DNA from: Cysteiniphilum sp. JM-1
GTDB taxonomy: Bacteria; Pseudomonadota; Gammaproteobacteria; Francisellales; Francisellaceae
Assembly: GCF_008711525.1 (NCBI RefSeq)
Contig: NZ_VXKS01000003.1
Coordinates: 62,001 to 126,000 of the forward strand
Reading direction: 5' to 3'
DNA: 64,000 bases
Position numbers and translations under genes: made by a program. How positions within the stretch are numbered: the first letter of the stretch is position 1; every line of letters begins with the position of its first letter. This document shows positions 1 to 7,073 of this stretch, in pieces. The notes under the pieces are model-generated. The model had not been told where the DNA came from and ran no database searches. It saw only the letters and a list, made by a program, of their open reading frames with translations.

Positions 1-172
1 CATCGTTAGAATGCAGAACCAAACTAAAATGCGAAACCCCTTTATTGGCAGTTTCAAAAACATTCATCTGCTCGATATTGATTCTATGGCGTGAAAAGAT
101 CGATGAAATGCGCTGTAAAACGGATAAAGCATTTTCTGTCGTCATTGAGATAAAGTAAATTTTCTGTTGCAT
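1..172 (-). CDS. ilvN: Acetolactate synthase small (regulatory) subunit, N-terminal part
   Basis: Only the first 57 codons are in the window; the gene runs off the left edge. The translation starts MQQKIYFISMTTENALSVLQ and continues through a region of the form RISSIFSRHRINIEQM, which is the first strand-helix-strand of an ACT domain as found in small subunits that bind valine and stimulate the catalytic subunit. The start sits 4 bases after the stop of the large subunit gene, and a strong GGAGGG ribosome-binding site lies inside the end of that gene, so the two are translationally coupled. Whether it is of the IlvN, IlvH or IlvM type cannot be told from this fragment; the symbol is a convenience. 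Confidence 0.8.
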   Translation of the reverse strand, partial: MQQKIYFISMTTENALSVLQRISSIFSRHRINIEQMNVFETANKGVSHFSLVLHSND

Positions 173-176
173 GATC

Positions 177-1889
177 TTACCCTCCTACGGATAGTTGTGT
201 ATCACTGATTGAAGCACCTGCTGGCACCATCGGGAAAACATTTTCTTGCTGCTCAACCACCACTTCTAAAAAGAATGATTGTGGCGAATCTAACATCTCT
301 TGAATACTTGCCTCTAAATCCGCGCGATCAACGACGCGCTTACCGCGAATGCCATAAGCTTCAGCGACTTTTACAAAATCAGGCGATGATATATTAGTGT
401 ATGCATAACGCTCTTCAAAAAAGAGCTCTTGCCACTGTCTTACCATACCAAGATAACCATTATTAAGAACGATCATCTTAAGATTAATCCCCTCTTGATT
501 AAGTACAGCAAGCTCTTGGATATTCATCTGAAAACCACCGTCTCCGGCAATGGCAATAACTTGTTTTTGATCTTTAACACCAAGCTTAGCACCGATGGCT
601 GCAGGCAGCGCAAAACCCATTGTCCCCAAACCACCTGAGGTAATATGACTGTTACTATTTTTAAACTGATAATAGCGTGCGGCAATCATCTGGTGTTGCC
701 CAACATCACTAACGATAATCGCTTCCCCTTTTGTCTTTTCAGATAAAAGAGCAACGACTTCCGCCATTTTTAGCTCACCCATAGCTGGTTTTGTTTCATT
801 CTTGATAACAACATCATACTCTTTGGCATGATGCTCAATAAACGCCTTATGCCAATCATCATGTTTATTCTGACAAACGTACGGCAAAAGTGCGGTTAAT
901 GCTTCTTTAGCATCGGCATGAATCGCAACATCGGCTTTAACGTTTTTATCAATCTCTGCCATATCAATTTCAATATGAACCACCTTGGCATGTGGCAAGT
1001 AACTTTTAAGATCCCCCGTAACCCGATCATCAAAACGCATACCCACAGCGACAACAACATCGGCATCATTGCATAAGATATTAGCCGCATAATTGCCATG
1101 CATACCAAGCATCCCTTTATATAGCGGATGCTCAACAGGGAAAGAGGATAAACCTAATAAGGTACTAACTACCGGCATATCTGCTTTTTCGGCGACTTTA
1201 ACAAATGCTTCTTCAGCACCAGATATCATCACGCCATGACCTGCAATCATAATCGGTTTTTTTGCCAAATTAATCAGCTGTGACGCCTTGTGTACACTAT
1301 CCATATTGATCATTGGCTTTCTAAGCCATTTCGGTTTAGTGGTGCTTTTCTTTGCTGTTTGATGCGCACTGATATATTCCATCATTCCTACTTGTGCGTC
1401 TTTGGTGATATCGATGAGCACAGGCCCCGGACGTCCATTTTGAGCAATTTCAAACGCTTTTTTGAAAATAGCAGGAATTTCATTTGGATCGGTGATTTGA
1501 TAATTCCATTTAGTCGCAGTAATGGTCATGCCGATAATATCTGCTTCTTGAAAAGCATCCGATCCCAATAAACTGCTAAATACTTGTCCTGTGATGCAAA
1601 CTACTGGAATAGAGTCAATAAGGGCGTCAGCTATACCGGTGATAAGGTTTGTCGCACCAGGTCCTGAGGTGGCAATAGCAATACCAACACCACTGGTTGC
1701 GCGCGCAAAACCAACCGCACCATGAATAGCGGCCTGCTCATGACGCACCAACACATGGTGAAGCGTATCTTTGGCATCATACAAGGCATCATAGGTTGGC
1801 ATAATCGCGCCCCCTGGATAGCCGAAAACAGTACGAGCCCCTTCTTCTATTAGTGCTTTAACAATTGCTTGTGCGCCAGTTATTTGCAT
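177..1889 (-). CDS. ilvB: Acetolactate synthase, large catalytic subunit
   Basis: This 570-residue protein condenses two pyruvates to acetolactate, or pyruvate with 2-oxobutyrate to acetohydroxybutyrate, the first common step of valine, leucine and isoleucine synthesis. The order of domains is typical: N-terminal pyrimidine-binding domain with GYPGGAIMPTYDAL and the catalytic glutamate in RHEQAAIHG (about residue 51), a central FAD-binding-type domain, and a C-terminal thiamine-diphosphate domain with GDGGFQMNIQEL and the later NN. Length agrees with IlvB/IlvG/IlvI. It is followed at once by the small subunit gene and preceded by a leader peptide and an attenuator, so expression is probably tuned by charging of branched-chain tRNAs. 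Which of the three isozyme names fits cannot be decided here. Confidence 0.95.
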   Translation of the reverse strand: MQITGAQAIVKALIEEGARTVFGYPGGAIMPTYDALYDAKDTLHHVLVRHEQAAIHGAVGFARATSGVGIAIATSGPGATNLITGIADALIDSIPVVCITGQVFSSLLGSDAFQEADIIGMTITATKWNYQITDPNEIPAIFKKAFEIAQNGRPGPVLIDITKDAQVGMMEYISAHQTAKKSTTKPKWLRKPMINMDSVHKASQLINLAKKPIMIAGHGVMISGAEEAFVKVAEKADMPVVSTLLGLSSFPVEHPLYKGMLGMHGNYAANILCNDADVVVAVGMRFDDRVTGDLKSYLPHAKVVHIEIDMAEIDKNVKADVAIHADAKEALTALLPYVCQNKHDDWHKAFIEHHAKEYDVVIKNETKPAMGELKMAEVVALLSEKTKGEAIIVSDVGQHQMIAARYYQFKNSNSHITSGGLGTMGFALPAAIGAKLGVKDQKQVIAIAGDGGFQMNIQELAVLNQEGINLKMIVLNNGYLGMVRQWQELFFEERYAYTNISSPDFVKVAEAYGIRGKRVVDRADLEASIQEMLDSPQSFFLEVVVEQQENVFPMVPAGASISDTQLSVGG

Positions 1890-1969
1890 ATTTACTCCCT
1901 ACTGTCTCTATTTCAATTTATTCACATATTCTTTCTCTAACACTACAAAACGCATAATAAACAAAAAGC

Positions 1970-2010
1970 AAAAAAAAACCCGCATCCTCCTTTGGTTGGA
2001 AGATGCGGGT
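1970..2010 (-). terminator. Attenuator hairpin of the ilv operon
   Basis: On the minus strand a GC-rich stem, ACCCGCATC paired with GATGCGGGT, is extended by an inner TCC/GGA pairing and is followed by a run of eight to nine U residues. It lies between the ilv leader peptide stop and the large subunit start, where it would end transcription before the structural genes unless an alternative fold forms. This is the classic arrangement of a branched-chain amino-acid attenuator. Confidence 0.85.
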
Positions 2011-2033
2011 TTCCTAATCTTGGCTTTTCTTAG

Positions 2034-2114
2034 CTACAGCCGCGCACCTTCCGATCGTCCAATGACGACCAGAATAATAATCAGGATCAGACTGATTACT
2101 GGTGAACGTAGCAT
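2034..2114 (-). CDS. ilvL: ilv operon leader peptide
   Basis: A 26-codon reading frame on the minus strand with a GGAG ribosome-binding site 7 bases upstream. It encodes MLRSPVISLILIIILVVIG followed by a short polar tail and TAG. Thirteen consecutive codons (VISLILIIILVVI) are all Ile, Leu or Val except one Ser, which is the signature of leader peptides that make ribosomes stall when branched-chain aminoacyl-tRNAs are scarce. The stop lies 24 bases before the attenuator stem. The sequence VISL is also found in the E. coli ilvGMEDA leader, as known from the family. Function is inferred from position and composition, both of which are very clear. Confidence 0.88.
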   Translation of the reverse strand: MLRSPVISLILIIILVVIGRSEGARL

Positions 2115-2175
2115 AAATTAATCTCCAAAATTTGTGTGTGTTTCAAGTGTTTACTAACAAATGCTCTGCATCTGT

Positions 2176-2204
2176 TTTAAACAACATAAGCATTAAACTA
2201 GCAA
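2176..2204 (-). promoter_or_regulatory. Probable sigma-70 promoter of the ilv operon
   Basis: On the minus strand TTGCTA (2199-2204) and TTTAAA (2176-2181) are separated by 17 bases. Transcription would begin near 2169, about 55 bases before the leader peptide start. The hexamers are moderate matches in AT-rich DNA, so this is a prediction only. Confidence 0.4.
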
Positions 2205-2349
2205 TAGATTTTGCGAAACACAATCTTTTATTTATATTTTTTTGAAATTTATTTTTTTAAGTGTAAACACGATTCTTTGTTTATTAATTAAACATAAGCG
2301 CGCCACGCCTAAGAGCTCTCGCATCATTTGAACATTTGCTGCAGTTGCA

Positions 2350-2562
2350 TTAATTTCCCTTTTTTTCATAAACCAAAAGATCACCCGGTTGGCAGTCCAA
2401 TGCTTCACAAATTAGCGCTAAGGTTGAAAAACGTATTGCCTTGGCTTTGCCCGTTTTTAGAATCGATAGATTCTGCTCAGTAATGCCAATTTTCTCAGCT
2501 AACTCTTTTGAGCGCATCTTTCGCATTGCCATCATTACATCCAAATTTACAATAATTGCCAT
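2350..2562 (-). CDS. Small XRE/Cro-type transcriptional regulator (YozG-like)
   Basis: A 70-residue protein made almost wholly of one helix-turn-helix domain: SKELAEKIGITEQNLSILKT followed by KAKAIRFSTLALICEALDCQPGDLL. This compact form without a ligand domain is typical of the YozG/YgzD group, usually encoded next to a DUF2975 membrane protein, as is the case here. The start has AGGAG eight bases upstream and lies 9 bases after the DUF2975 stop, so both come from one transcript. The likely job is control of its own operon, perhaps with the membrane protein as partner; the signal and targets are unknown. Confidence 0.88.
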   Translation of the reverse strand: MAIIVNLDVMMAMRKMRSKELAEKIGITEQNLSILKTGKAKAIRFSTLALICEALDCQPGDLLVYEKKGN

Positions 2563-2571
2563 ACTTGTCTC

Positions 2572-3132
2572 CTAAATCGTCAAATGACTTTCTTCTTCAA
2601 GCTGTTGCGCTTGCTGCATCACCTTGGCAATTAAAATAATAACCGCTCCGGTGATTAAACTCGCAAGATCAATACCAGATAAACTCAATGTTAACATGCG
2701 CTGCCCAGGCGGATTAGCAAAGCTTAGCACCACTGAAATAAGCGCATCATAAATAAGCCCGCCAATCACCCATGCAAACAGGGTATAACCCATTTTTTTG
2801 TAAGCCAGTGTATTTTGATGAGCAAATACGCTTCCTTGTGAATAGTTTTTAAATACGATAATCAATTGACTTAATCCATACATTATAATCCCGCATGGAA
2901 TCATCGATATTAAAAATGCCAACAGCTTCGTTCCAAGTGGCACCGTATCACCATGAATATACTGCATTAAATCATTACCAATACCAAGCTGCATAAATAA
3001 GCTTGACTGCCCGCTACTTGCTGAGCCCTTGCTAAAGCTTAACCAAAATAAAAAGGTAACAATTGGTATCAAATAGAAACATATTTGGAAAAACCAATAA
3101 TAACGATAACTTGATTGTTGAAACTTAGACAT
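2572..3132 (-). CDS. DUF2975-type integral membrane protein
   Basis: About 186 residues with four hydrophobic segments: FFQICFYLIPIVTFLFWLSF near the N-terminus, a second around the sequence LLAFLISMIPCGIIMYG, a third in YTLFAWVIGGLIYDALISV and a fourth in LASLITGAVIILIAKVM just before a polar tail. Layout and partner gene fit DUF2975, a family of unknown function found with small XRE regulators. An open frame extends upstream to 3225, but the ATG at 3132 has a good AGGAG site and the extra residues look non-coding, so I place the start there. First gene of a two-gene operon with the regulator. Confidence 0.8.
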   Translation of the reverse strand: MSKFQQSSYRYYWFFQICFYLIPIVTFLFWLSFSKGSASSGQSSLFMQLGIGNDLMQYIHGDTVPLGTKLLAFLISMIPCGIIMYGLSQLIIVFKNYSQGSVFAHQNTLAYKKMGYTLFAWVIGGLIYDALISVVLSFANPPGQRMLTLSLSGIDLASLITGAVIILIAKVMQQAQQLEEESHLTI

Positions 3133-3175
3133 ATTTTCTCCTGAATGATTACTTTTACCACAGATAGGTGCGATT

Positions 3176-3205
3176 ACTATAACAAGATAAAATGCATTTG
3201 CGCAA
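3176..3205 (-). promoter_or_regulatory. Probable promoter of the XRE/DUF2975 operon
   Basis: On the minus strand TTGCGC (3200-3205) and TATAGT (3176-3181) are spaced by 18 bases, 44 bases upstream of the chosen DUF2975 start. The -10 matches five of six consensus bases; the -35 is weaker. Confidence 0.4.
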
Positions 3206-3538
3206 CAATTTTTATTGTTTATCAATAATTATTTACCGAATAAACATCTATATTTGTATTAAATAACAGTGCCATAACTTTAAAAAACACCGCTAATGCA
3301 ACGTCTTACCTCAGTCCCACACTCATCACAAAACAATGCATTAAAAACACTAGAAATATTCCAATACCCCTCCTCATATAGTAAAAAAGTTGAGATTTTT
3401 TGATATTTTTCTGCACTTTTTATCCAAAACCATATGATCAAACTTGCATTTTCAGCATGCTTTGGCTAACTTTGACGGCGGTAATTGTGTTCAAGTTACT
3501 TTTGAAATCAAAATGGAAATAAAATAGGAGAGCAAATT
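3206..3538. other. AT-rich intergenic region between divergent genes
   Basis: No reading frame or RNA gene is apparent. The right part must hold the promoter of the outer-membrane protein gene; a TTGACG at 3472-3477 is the best -35-like hexamer but has no convincing -10 partner. AGGAG lies just before the ATG at 3539. Confidence 0.5.
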
Positions 3539-4189
3539 ATGAAGAAAATTATTGCAACAACCGTCGCTGCCGCGGCACTGATTAGTGGTTCAGCATTTGC
3601 CGCTGGCGCGCAAACCGGTTTGGTGATGGGCGCCAATTTAGGTCTTGCAACACCTACTGGAAACTTAAAGGGCGATGATTTATATAACAGCGCAAAAAAC
3701 AACCCATTTGTTACATCAGCATCCCAAGATACAGGTAATATCGCTGGTGGATTATTTATTGGCTATGACTACGCGCTTAATCCAATGCTAGCTGTAGGGA
3801 TCGAACTCGGTGGACAATATGCTTACGAAGTTACTAAGATAAAAGTTTCTGATGCATCGGGTAATAGCCTATCTCTTAAAGCAAGTGTTATTAGTGTACC
3901 ATTATTCTTAACAGGAAAATTCTATATCCCTCATACAGGTGGCTTAAATGTCTTTGCTAAAGCAGGCTATGCTTATAACAGAATTAATGTGACATTAGAT
4001 ACAACAGGTCTTCCCAGCCAAGATGATCATCAAACCCTATGGCGCCCAGTGATTGCTGGTGGTATTGGTTATCAATTACAACAGTTTAATATTTTCGCAC
4101 AATACCAATATAATTGGTTACCCTACAATGGTCAAAATAGTGGATTAGGCACACTTTCAGCAGGTGTTGCTTACACCCTTCCTATGTAA
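3539..4189 (+). CDS. Outer-membrane beta-barrel protein
   Basis: A 216-residue protein with a clear Sec signal peptide, MKKIIATTVAAAALISGSAFA, cleaved before AGAQTG. The mature part has alternating hydrophobic/polar strands separated by Gly/Asp/Asn turns, such as GGLFIGYDYALNPMLAVGIEL and GGIGYQLQQFNIFAQYQYNW, and ends in a strand VAYTLPM, consistent with an eight-stranded OmpX/OmpA-N/OprF-like barrel. There is no peptidoglycan-binding OmpA C-terminal domain. It is a single-gene unit, with AGGAG before the start and its own terminator after the stop. Precise role (adhesion, permeability, host contact) cannot be read from the sequence. Confidence 0.8.
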   Translation: MKKIIATTVAAAALISGSAFAAGAQTGLVMGANLGLATPTGNLKGDDLYNSAKNNPFVTSASQDTGNIAGGLFIGYDYALNPMLAVGIELGGQYAYEVTKIKVSDASGNSLSLKASVISVPLFLTGKFYIPHTGGLNVFAKAGYAYNRINVTLDTTGLPSQDDHQTLWRPVIAGGIGYQLQQFNIFAQYQYNWLPYNGQNSGLGTLSAGVAYTLPM

Positions 4190-4220
4190 TGTAGCAATTA
4201 TTTCTAATCATTCTTTATCT

Positions 4221-4248
4221 TAGGCGAGCGATTGACTCGCCTATTTTT
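4221..4248 (+). terminator. Rho-independent terminator after the barrel protein
   Basis: Stem TAGGCGAG / CTCGCCTA with a seven-base loop, followed by TTTTT. It lies 31 bases after the stop codon of the outer-membrane protein. Confidence 0.85.
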
Positions 4249-4379
4249 GCAACCTAATCAAGACTTTTCTTCGCTAGAAACAGCATAACAGTCTGTTATG
4301 TTAAAGCATATTTAGGCTATGTTTAGCTTGATAATCAGTATAAAATAGCCTCCTTCTCTAATCAAAAGCGGATTGTTGA

Positions 4380-4892
4380 ATGCGGCATAAAGCACGTAAA
4401 TTCTTAAGACAAGCACCAGTTGGTGTTGTTAAATTTATTATGAATCGCTACCGACCTTATCGTGGCGCGGGAATTAAGACCTTACATATTGCCAAAGATT
4501 ATCGTTATATAAAGGTTGCGATGCCGCTTAAGTGGCATAATCGCAATTATTTCGGCACGCATTTTGGTGGCTCATTATTTGCCATGACCGATGCCTTTTA
4601 TCCGTTGATGTTGAGTCATATCTTAGGGCATGACTATATTATCTGGGATAAAGAATCTTCGATAAAGTACATCACCCCTGGTAAAGCAACGGTTTATTGT
4701 GAGTTTCGTTTAAGTGATGAGGACATCGATCAAATCAAACAGCAAACTGCTGTTAATGGCAAAATCTACTTTCAAAAAGAGATTGAGATCTATGATCAAA
4801 ATAAACAAACCATCGCACGTGTTTTGCGCACAATTTATATCAAAGACAAAAAATTCATTGCCACTGATAATGAAAAACCAGTGAAGAATTAG
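4380..4892 (+). CDS. DUF4442 protein, hotdog-fold thioesterase-like
   Basis: A 170-residue protein whose middle section (HWHNRN-like KWHNRNYFGTHFGGSLFAM, then TDAFYPLMLSHILGHDYIIWD) and the following strand IKYITPGKATVYCEF fit DUF4442, a family related to PaaI-type hotdog thioesterases. The family's substrate is not known; a role in acyl-thioester hydrolysis is inference from the fold. No signal peptide is visible although the N-terminus is basic (MRHKARKFLRQ). The ribosome-binding site is weak, so the exact start is less certain than the frame. It lies upstream of purM in the same direction with a 64-base gap. Confidence 0.8.
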   Translation: MRHKARKFLRQAPVGVVKFIMNRYRPYRGAGIKTLHIAKDYRYIKVAMPLKWHNRNYFGTHFGGSLFAMTDAFYPLMLSHILGHDYIIWDKESSIKYITPGKATVYCEFRLSDEDIDQIKQQTAVNGKIYFQKEIEIYDQNKQTIARVLRTIYIKDKKFIATDNEKPVKN

Positions 4893-4956
4893 GCGACTTT
4901 TGCTGGCAAGTATTTTATACTTTGGGCACTGCAGCGGTTAATAGTTACGCATAGTC

Positions 4957-6003
4957 ATGAGTGATCAATCATTAAGTTATCAGGATGCTGGTGTTAGCAT
5001 CGATGAAGGCAACCTGCTTGTCGAAAAAATCAAACCCTTAGCTAAATCCACCATGCGCAAAGAGGTGTTAGGCGGATTAGGTGGTTTTGGTGCTTTGTTT
5101 GAAATCCCTTTGGATCGTTATAAAAATCCGGTGCTCGTCTCCGGCACTGATGGCGTGGGCACCAAGTTAAAACTTGCTTTTGAATTAAACAATCATACAA
5201 CTATCGGCATTGATTTGGTTGCGATGTGTGTTAACGATCTCATTGTTGGTGGCGCTGAGCCATTATTTTTCCTTGATTATTATGCCACTGGCAAGCTTAA
5301 TGCTCATCAAGCGGCTGATGTAATATCCGGCATTGCTGAGGGTTGTCGCCAATCAGGTGCTGCTCTTGTTGGCGGGGAGACGGCTGAAATGCCTGGCATG
5401 TACCAAGGTGAGGAATATGATCTTGCGGGATTTTGCGTTGGTATTGTTGAAAAAGATAAAATCATTTCAAGTGACAAAGTCAAAGCTGATGATGCATTAA
5501 TCGCTATTGCCTCATCAGGTGTGCATTCCAATGGTTACTCATTGGTGCGTAAAGTCATTAAGCACGTTAATGCTGATTTAAATATGCCTTTTCAGCAAAG
5601 TACGTTAGGTGAAACGTTATTAACGCCGACACGTATTTATGTCAAAACCATTTTAAAACTGCTTGAAGAATATGATATCCACGCGATCAGCCATATTACC
5701 GGTGGTGGTTTTACTGAGAATATTCCACGGGTATTACCAGATTTCACTTGTGCAAATATTAATTTAGATAGTTGGCAATTTCCTGCAATCTTCCAGTGGT
5801 TACAGCAAAGTGGTAATATTAGCCAAAGCGAGATGCTTAGAACATTTAACTGTGGCGCAGGCATTGTAATGGCAGTGTCACAAAGTGATAAAAAAGCGAT
5901 TCTTGACACACTTAAAGCACTTGGTGAAACTGTTTGGGAGATTGGTCACTTAAGCCAATCACAGCAACAACAAGCATATGTTAGCTACTTCCATGGCAAA
6001 TAA
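4957..6003 (+). CDS. purM: Phosphoribosylformylglycinamidine cyclo-ligase (AIR synthetase)
   Basis: PurM uses ATP to close formylglycinamidine ribonucleotide to aminoimidazole ribonucleotide, step five of purine synthesis. The 348 residues cover the whole family: the N-terminal ATP-binding region with [15 protein letters not shown] and [12 protein letters not shown], the loop [11 protein letters not shown], and the C-terminal domain with [16 protein letters not shown]. Length matches E. coli PurM (345). The downstream purN overlaps its 3' end, giving the usual purMN pair. There is no strong Shine-Dalgarno site before the ATG. Confidence 0.95.
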   Translation: MSDQSLSYQDAGVSIDEGNLLVEKIKPLAKSTMRKEVLGGLGGFGALFEIPLDRYKNPVLVSGTDGVGTKLKLAFELNNHTTIGIDLVAMCVNDLIVGGAEPLFFLDYYATGKLNAHQAADVISGIAEGCRQSGAALVGGETAEMPGMYQGEEYDLAGFCVGIVEKDKIISSDKVKADDALIAIASSGVHSNGYSLVRKVIKHVNADLNMPFQQSTLGETLLTPTRIYVKTILKLLEEYDIHAISHITGGGFTENIPRVLPDFTCANINLDSWQFPAIFQWLQQSGNISQSEMLRTFNCGAGIVMAVSQSDKKAILDTLKALGETVWEIGHLSQSQQQQAYVSYFHGK

Positions 6004-6610
6004 ATCGATATTTAAACTTGTTATTCTCTCGTCAGGATACGGCTCAAATCTACAAGCGATCATTGATCAGCTACATAATGAAGATGGCATTGAGATCAGT
6101 GCTATCATTTCCGATAAAGCATCTGAGTCCATCACACGCGCACTTAATCACAATATTCCTTGCTTATATTTACCTAGACAAAAGAAACAAACGCGCGAGG
6201 CATATGATCAGCTACTTTCTGAGCTTCTTAAACCCTTTAGCCCTGATTTGATTGTATTAGCTGGATTTATGCGTATTCTATCACCTGCTTTTATCCAGAG
6301 ATTTCCGCAACAAATTATTAATATCCACCCATCGCTACTGCCTAAGTACAAAGGTTTAAATACTCATCAACGCGTAATCGATGCCAAAGATAAAACCCAT
6401 GGCACCACCATTCACTATGTTGACGAGCATCTTGATGGTGGCAAAATCATCGCGCAAAAGCGCATCGATGTTCTGCCATTTGACACGGCTGAAACCCTAG
6501 AGCAAGCCATCAAATCACTTGAACATGTTTTTTATCCAGCAACGATTCATAAGCTTGCAACAAAGATGCGTAGCAATGCTAGCTTAACACCTGTAAATAA
6601 CGATAACTAA
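5993..6610 (+). CDS. purN: Phosphoribosylglycinamide formyltransferase 1
   Basis: PurN moves a formyl group from 10-formyl-tetrahydrofolate to glycinamide ribonucleotide, step three of purine synthesis. Visible signatures are [15 protein letters not shown] at the N-terminus, the catalytic [13 protein letters not shown] segment (Asn and His) and VDEHLDGG with the catalytic Asp. I chose the ATG at 5993 ([10 protein letters not shown]), which overlaps purM by 11 bases and puts the core motif close to the N-terminus as in E. coli; an earlier in-frame ATG at 5978 cannot be excluded, and neither has a good Shine-Dalgarno. The protein is then 205 residues. Confidence 0.93.
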   Translation: MANKSIFKLVILSSGYGSNLQAIIDQLHNEDGIEISAIISDKASESITRALNHNIPCLYLPRQKKQTREAYDQLLSELLKPFSPDLIVLAGFMRILSPAFIQRFPQQIINIHPSLLPKYKGLNTHQRVIDAKDKTHGTTIHYVDEHLDGGKIIAQKRIDVLPFDTAETLEQAIKSLEHVFYPATIHKLATKMRSNASLTPVNNDN

Positions 6611-6618
6611 ATCGACTT

Positions 6619-6738
6619 AGTAATGAATCAAGAATAAGTTGCGCCAACTAATACCTCTCCCCTTGCGGGAGAGGTCGTGCAGCTTAAGCTGTGCGGGTGA
6701 GGGGAAATTGAAACTCAACTTATTTGTGCATTATTACT
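6619..6738. repeat. MITE-like palindromic element, copy A
   Basis: A 120-base non-coding element whose tips AGTAAT and ATTACT are exact inverted repeats. Inside them AATAAGTTG at the left pairs with CAACTTATT at the right. The core holds CCTCTCCCC, AGCTTAAGCT and GTGAGGGG and can fold on itself. Its core is about 90% identical to the copies at 27250 and 54502, but in the opposite orientation relative to them. It follows purN directly and could serve as a terminator. Confidence 0.7.
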
Positions 6739-7033
6739 TACTGCAAATATTAAACATCAATGTAAAAAATAAATCTATCGCTAAAAATAAAAATTCCTTA
6801 TATATCAAAGAATCTTATTCGTGATCAAAATATGAAATATCCTTGGGGTTTTACATCCTTGTGATCAACTCTTAGTAACAAAGGGGAGGGAGTGTTATTG
6901 AGTCGTAGCGTCCTGCCACGAAAGTCATTCTCTCAAATACTCTGGCTGTAAGATAGGGAAAATATCTGAAATTCATATAAGAGATTACTGTTTTTTCTAT
7001 AGCAGATATCTCACAATGACATAATTTAGTCTT
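6739..7033. other. Intergenic region without recognised genes
   Basis: About 295 bases of AT-rich DNA between the repeat and the hairpin that follows. I see no reading frame with a ribosome-binding site, no tRNA and no clear promoter. A purine-rich stretch AAAGGGGAGGGAG occurs near 6881 but is not followed by a start codon at useful distance. Confidence 0.4.
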
Positions 7034-7069
7034 ATATACCGCTCGCAAAATGATTTGCGAGTGGTATAT
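7034..7069. terminator. Strong 16-bp hairpin downstream of the class V PLP gene
   Basis: ATATACCGCTCGCAAA pairs with TTTGCGAGTGGTATAT around the loop ATGA, with a single G/U-type mismatch. It starts only 4 bases beyond the stop of the minus-strand gene. Neither side carries a good U-run, so it may be a 3'-end stabiliser or a weak terminator rather than a classic one. Confidence 0.5.
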
Positions 7070-7073
7070 GAAA

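Noticed and set aside
6639-6824. Small frame over the repeat after purN
   Set aside because: It translates a palindromic repeat; the peptide has no protein-like features.
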